A DNA stretch of 17,730 bases from Clostridiaceae bacterium (lineage in GTDB: Bacteria; Bacillota_A; Clostridia; Clostridiales; Clostridiaceae): positions 1 through 17,730 of the forward strand of contig JAQSXU010000111.1 in the NCBI GenBank assembly GCA_029256485.1, in the 5' to 3' direction. The notes below the pieces were generated by a model. That model saw nothing but the letters and a program-made list of their open reading frames with translations. It had not been told where the DNA came from and did no database searches. A program made the position numbers and the translations under genes. Positions 14,483 to 17,730 of the stretch are shown piece after piece (within the stretch, counting starts at the first letter, position 1; every line of letters begins with the position of its first letter).

Positions 14483-15292
14483 TTTAAAATAGGAAATAAA
14501 GATTTTGATTTGGGAAAAAGAACTTATATAATGGGAATATTAAATGTTACTCCAGATTCATTTTCTGATGGAGGAAAATTTACTAATATTGAAAAGGCCA
14601 TTATGCATGCAAAGGAAATGATAGAACAAGGTGCGGATATAATTGACATAGGAGGAGAATCCACAAGACCTAATCATAAGCCTGTGGATGAGAAAGAGGA
14701 AATCAGGAGAGTTATACCAGTAATAGAAGCTTTAAGAAAAGAAGTAGATACTCCTATATCAATTGACACATATAAGGGTAACGTTGCAGAATTAGCTGTT
14801 AAGTCAGGTGCAAATTTAATAAACGATGTTTGGGGTTTTAAAAAAGATGCATATATGGCTAAAGTTGCAGCAAAATACCAGATTACCTGCTGCTTAATGC
14901 ATAATAGGAGAAATAATAATTATGGAAACTTAATGCAGGATATGATAGATGATTTGCAAGATAGTGTTGAAATAGCCTTAAAGGCTGGAGTGAAGAAAGA
15001 AAATATAATACTGGATCCAGGAATTGGTTTTGCTAAAGACTATGAACAAAATTTGATAGTTATGAACAATTTGGAAAAATTAAATAAGCTAGGGTATCCA
15101 ATATTGCTCGCCACATCAAGAAAGTCAATGATAGGAAATACTCTCAATGTTCCACCTGAAGAAAGAGTTGAAGGTACAGTTGCAACTACAGTTATTGGAA
15201 TAATGAAAGGCTGTGACTTTGTAAGAGTTCATGATGTGCTGGAGAACAAGAGGGCGGCTATGATGACAGATGCAATAATGAGAAATAGATAA
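14480..15292 (+). CDS. folP: Dihydropteroate synthase
   Basis: A 270-aa TIM-barrel enzyme that joins 6-hydroxymethyl-7,8-dihydropterin pyrophosphate with p-aminobenzoate to form 7,8-dihydropteroate; it is the target of sulfonamides. Signature blocks are MGILNVTPDSFSDGGKF (pyrophosphate loop, about 18-34), DIIDIGGESTRPNHKPV (p-aminobenzoate-side loop, about 53-69), SIDTYKG and NLINDVWG in the middle, and ATSRKSMIGN (about 211-220) for phosphate binding. Length is normal and all key blocks are intact. The start MFKIGNKDFDLGKRTYIMG matches the family, although its Shine-Dalgarno is far upstream behind a hairpin. folB-folK follows 35 nt downstream. Confidence 0.97.
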   Translation: MFKIGNKDFDLGKRTYIMGILNVTPDSFSDGGKFTNIEKAIMHAKEMIEQGADIIDIGGESTRPNHKPVDEKEEIRRVIPVIEALRKEVDTPISIDTYKGNVAELAVKSGANLINDVWGFKKDAYMAKVAAKYQITCCLMHNRRNNNYGNLMQDMIDDLQDSVEIALKAGVKKENIILDPGIGFAKDYEQNLIVMNNLEKLNKLGYPILLATSRKSMIGNTLNVPPEERVEGTVATTVIGIMKGCDFVRVHDVLENKRAAMMTDAIMRNR

Positions 15293-15327
15293 GAATAAAG
15301 TTATATAATAAAAGGGGATAAATACAC

Positions 15328-16155
15328 ATGGATAAAATTTATATTAAAAACTTAGAAATATTTGCAAACCATGGAGTTTTAGATGAGGAAAAAAAATTAG
15401 GCCAAAAATTTATAATATCATTAGGATTAAGTTTAAGTTTAAGACAAGCAGCAATCCATGGAAATTTAAATGAAACTGTAAATTATGCTAAGTTATGCTG
15501 TGAAATAGAGAATGAATTTAAAAAAGAAAAATATGATCTAATAGAAACTGCTGCAGAAAAAATAGCTGAATTTATACTATTGAATTACGAAATTGTGGAA
15601 AGTATTAAAGTCTTACTTAAAAAGCCTTGGGCTCCAATAGGTAAACCTGTGGAATATGCTGCAGTTGAAATAGAACGTAAAAGGCATATAGTTTATATTG
15701 GAATTGGTTCTAATATGGGTGACAAGGAAAAGAACCTAAGGGATGCCATTGAATTAATAAATTCTAATATTTGTAATAAAGTTACTAAGGAGTCTAAATT
15801 TTATGTCACTAAGCCTGTTGGTTATTTAGAACAAGATGATTTTATTAATTGCGCAATAGAAATAAAAACACTGTTTCAACCAGGAGAATTAATGGATTTT
15901 CTATTAGATGTAGAAAAGCAGCTTAAAAGAGAAAGAGTTATAAGATGGGGACCAAGAACTATAGACTTAGACATACTTTTATATGATGATTTAATATGTT
16001 CTAATGAACATACTATAATTCCTCATCCACGAATGGCTGAGAGGCTTTTCGTAATTAAGCCTCTTTGTGACATAGCACCATATGTGGTTCATCCAATATT
16101 GAACAAAAGAATTAGAGACATTGAAGTAAATTTATCTGAAAAGGAAGAGCTATAA
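15328..16155 (+). CDS. folBK: Bifunctional dihydroneopterin aldolase / HPPK (FolB-FolK fusion)
   Basis: A 275-aa fusion of two consecutive folate enzymes. Residues 1 to about 118 are FolB, which cleaves dihydroneopterin to 6-hydroxymethyl-dihydropterin and glycolaldehyde; [24 protein letters not shown] and the catalytic-type K100 (LLKKPWAP) are seen. Residues about 121-275 are FolK, which pyrophosphorylates that product with [35 protein letters not shown] (D213, D215 for Mg) and [16 protein letters not shown] are diagnostic. There is no linker beyond a few residues (IERKRH). Such fusions are common in clostridia. AAGGGGAT precedes the ATG at normal distance, unlike folE and folP. Its last 6 bp overlap the end of psd on the other strand. 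Confidence 0.96.
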   Translation: MDKIYIKNLEIFANHGVLDEEKKLGQKFIISLGLSLSLRQAAIHGNLNETVNYAKLCCEIENEFKKEKYDLIETAAEKIAEFILLNYEIVESIKVLLKKPWAPIGKPVEYAAVEIERKRHIVYIGIGSNMGDKEKNLRDAIELINSNICNKVTKESKFYVTKPVGYLEQDDFINCAIEIKTLFQPGELMDFLLDVEKQLKRERVIRWGPRTIDLDILLYDDLICSNEHTIIPHPRMAERLFVIKPLCDIAPYVVHPILNKRIRDIEVNLSEKEEL

Positions 16156-17043
16156 TATTTTTTTGTGTCCTATAGTTTCTCCAAAAACTACTTGGGTTTC
16201 ATAACCCAAGCTGCTTTGAGAAAGTATATCCTCATCTATTTTAATATTATTTTTTTCAAAGAATAATATTGTAGTTGAGCCTCCAAATTTAAAATATCCT
16301 TTTTCACTGCCTTTAGATATTTGTGAATTTGGTTTGTATGTTTGAATAATGGAACCTACACAGGTAGCTCCTACTTCAACATGAAGTATATGGCCAAAGT
16401 TTTTTGAATGGAAAATACTCCATTCTCTTTTATTTTTGCAAAATAACCCTTGAATTTTGTTAAGGGCTATAGGGTTAACTGAATAGTAATTACCATCTAT
16501 TTTTATTGTTTCTTCACATATACCACAGTCAATAAAATGAAATCTATGATAATCCGTAGGGCACAGCCTTAAAATTAGACAAGTGCCTTTAGCAAATCTG
16601 TCAGCAATTTCATCATTATTTATTAATTCTCTTAAACTATAGGTAATTCCCTTTACTTGAATAATATTATTTAAATCTATATTTTCATAAACTGTTAGCC
16701 TTCCGTCACCAGGTGAAATTAAAATTTCATTATTATTATTAATTGGACGTGCACTATTATTTAATTTTCTGGCAAAAAAATCGTTAAAGCAATTATATGA
16801 ATCTACTGACTCTTTAAAGGTGGATACATCTAAATCAAATTCATTTATAAATTGTAATATTTTTTTTCTACTAAGTTTCGTATCACAATACCATCCATAA
16901 AGTTTACTAAACAACTTCTTTTTTATAACTGCTTCTAATAAAGTCATGCCTAATGGAGAAGAGTAAGTCCAATTTAAATATTTTTCTCCAGCTACCTTTT
17001 CAATGTCATATTGTTTTGTTTTTCTGTTGTAAAATTTAATCAT
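16150..17043 (-). CDS. psd: Phosphatidylserine decarboxylase proenzyme
   Basis: A 297-aa membrane-associated enzyme that decarboxylates phosphatidylserine to phosphatidylethanolamine. The self-cleavage site is FGGST at residues about 253-257; cleavage before S256 makes the small alpha chain (about 42 aa) with its pyruvoyl group, leaving a beta chain of about 255 aa. The expected catalytic Asp and His blocks are present as [10 protein letters not shown] and [10 protein letters not shown]. The GGST form rather than LGST is usual for clostridial enzymes. AGAGG lies about 6 nt before the ATG. No pssA is adjacent. The gene converges on the folate operon with overlapping ends and diverges from the TetR gene. 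Confidence 0.95.
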   Translation of the reverse strand: MIKFYNRKTKQYDIEKVAGEKYLNWTYSSPLGMTLLEAVIKKKLFSKLYGWYCDTKLSRKKILQFINEFDLDVSTFKESVDSYNCFNDFFARKLNNSARPINNNNEILISPGDGRLTVYENIDLNNIIQVKGITYSLRELINNDEIADRFAKGTCLILRLCPTDYHRFHFIDCGICEETIKIDGNYYSVNPIALNKIQGLFCKNKREWSIFHSKNFGHILHVEVGATCVGSIIQTYKPNSQISKGSEKGYFKFGGSTTILFFEKNNIKIDEDILSQSSLGYETQVVFGETIGHKKIL

Positions 17044-17170
17044 TTCATGCCTCTTTTACTTTAATAATTATGATAATACAGTAATTATACATTATATTTT
17101 CTAAAAAAAGTAGTTATAAAGAGTAATTACAGAATATTGTGTAAAGTTCATCTAATATTATATAAAGCTA

Positions 17171-17198
17171 TTGTGTTGTAAATATATAATAGTATAAT
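17171..17198 (+). promoter_or_regulatory. Possible promoter of the TetR-family gene
   Basis: TATAAT (17193-17198) lies 16 bp after a weak -35, TTGTGT (17171-17176). About 10 nt downstream is TTGACTGACTGGTATAA (17208-17224), which contains tandem TGAC units; an autorepressor operator could lie here but no clear palindrome is seen. Confidence 0.35.
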
Positions 17199-17250
17199 TA
17201 TATTGTATTGACTGACTGGTATAAAGTTTTTTTAACTGGGGTGAAAATTA

Positions 17251-17730
17251 ATGAATAAAACAAAAAAATCAATATTTCAATCTGCCATAAAGATATTTTC
17301 AGATAAGGGATACGATGGAGCAACAATGGATGATATAGCTGGAAATGCTGGTGTAGCTAAAGGTACATTATATTATCATTTTAAAAGTAAAGAGGAAATA
17401 TTTAAATATATTATATCTGAAGGAATGAATGTAATTAGAGAGCAAGTAGAAGATGCGGTAATTAGGGAGGACAATCCTTTAAATAAGTTGAAAATATTAT
17501 GTAAAATTCAATTAAGCTTAGTATATCAAAACAGAGATTTCTTTAAAGTTATGATGAGCCAATTATGGGGTAAAGAGCTTAGACAGCTTGAACTTAGAGA
17601 TTCTATACATGAATATATAAAAAATATACAAGTATATTTGGAAGAAGCAATGGATCAGGGAATTATAAGAAAAGGAGAAGCTTCATTTATGGCCTATACT
17701 TTTTTTGGAACATTATTCTCAGCTGCTGTT
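17251..17730 (+). CDS. TetR-family transcriptional regulator (3' end outside the window)
   Basis: The first 160 codons of a TetR/AcrR-type repressor, still open at the window edge. The N-terminal helix-turn-helix is clear at residues about 10-55: KGYDGATMDDIAGNAGVAKG followed by TLYYHFKSKEEIF. The ligand-binding part is all-helical and variable, so the inducer and targets cannot be predicted. Typical members are about 190-200 aa, so some 30-40 residues are missing. GGGGTG lies 8 nt before the ATG. It is divergent from psd; TetR genes often control a neighbour, usually the one downstream, which is not visible. Confidence 0.92.
   Translation, partial: MNKTKKSIFQSAIKIFSDKGYDGATMDDIAGNAGVAKGTLYYHFKSKEEIFKYIISEGMNVIREQVEDAVIREDNPLNKLKILCKIQLSLVYQNRDFFKVMMSQLWGKELRQLELRDSIHEYIKNIQVYLEEAMDQGIIRKGEASFMAYTFFGTLFSAAV

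Noticed and set aside
17208..17224. TetR operator at TTGACTGACTGGTATAA
   Set aside because: The position is suitable but the sequence is not a palindrome when compared with its reverse complement; only a tandem TGAC is visible.
1..17730. Mobile element, prophage, CRISPR array or defence island
   Set aside because: No transposase, integrase, phage structural gene, repeat-spacer pattern or defence protein is visible on either strand; the gene content is core metabolism.

Overview
The window reads as chromosomal DNA of a low-GC, Gram-positive anaerobe of the Clostridium type. The evidence is the AT-rich codon use, strong AGGAGG-type ribosome binding sites, tRNAs with encoded CCA ends, a clostridial-type phosphatidylserine decarboxylase with an FGGST cleavage site, and an FAD/[2Fe-2S] oxidoreductase paired with a DUF1667 protein. 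Genus-level placement is inference. Nothing looks like a prophage, insertion sequence or CRISPR array; this is core or near-core chromosome.

Layout. (1) 1-124: the 3' end of one tRNA, a complete tRNA-Ala(UGC) and a hairpin terminator. (2) 153-1424, minus strand: an MFS-type transporter, divergent from the next block across a 16-bp perfect inverted repeat. (3) 1601-6533: a tightly packed operon of an HD-domain phosphohydrolase, the niacin-responsive repressor NiaR, a DUF362 protein with two [4Fe-4S] motifs, and a large UPF0182 membrane protein, closed by a strong terminator. (4) 6668-10618: an L,D-transpeptidase, a divergent FAD oxidoreductase with a C-terminal BFD [2Fe-2S] domain, its DUF1667 companion and serS. 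(5) 10659-10934: a consensus promoter driving tRNA-Ser(UGA) and tRNA-Ser(GCU), directly after serS. (6) 11032-11803: a GNAT acetyltransferase, then tRNA-Arg(ACG) with its own promoter and terminator. (7) 11826-13233: a membrane-anchored glycosidase-like protein, then a 64-residue helical protein whose ribosome binding site lies inside a hairpin. (8) 13271-16155: a folate operon, folE - HD hydrolase - folP - folB/folK fusion. (9) 16150-17043, minus strand: psd, convergent with and overlapping the folate operon by 6 bp. (10) 17251 to the window end: a TetR-family regulator cut by the edge.

How the genes work together. The folate block covers GTP to dihydropteroate except for removal of phosphates from dihydroneopterin triphosphate. 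The HD hydrolase between folE and folP is the natural candidate for that missing step. NiaR ties block 3 to NAD metabolism, but no nad gene is present, so the tie is only through the regulator. serS with both tRNA-Ser genes forms a serine-decoding cluster.

The most interesting signals are not protein families. In both folE and folP a near-perfect Shine-Dalgarno sequence sits far upstream of the ATG (49 and 37 nt) with an inverted repeat exactly between them. This looks like a hairpin-split ribosome binding site used twice in one operon. A third RNA hairpin buries the Shine-Dalgarno sequence of the 64-aa gene at 13011.
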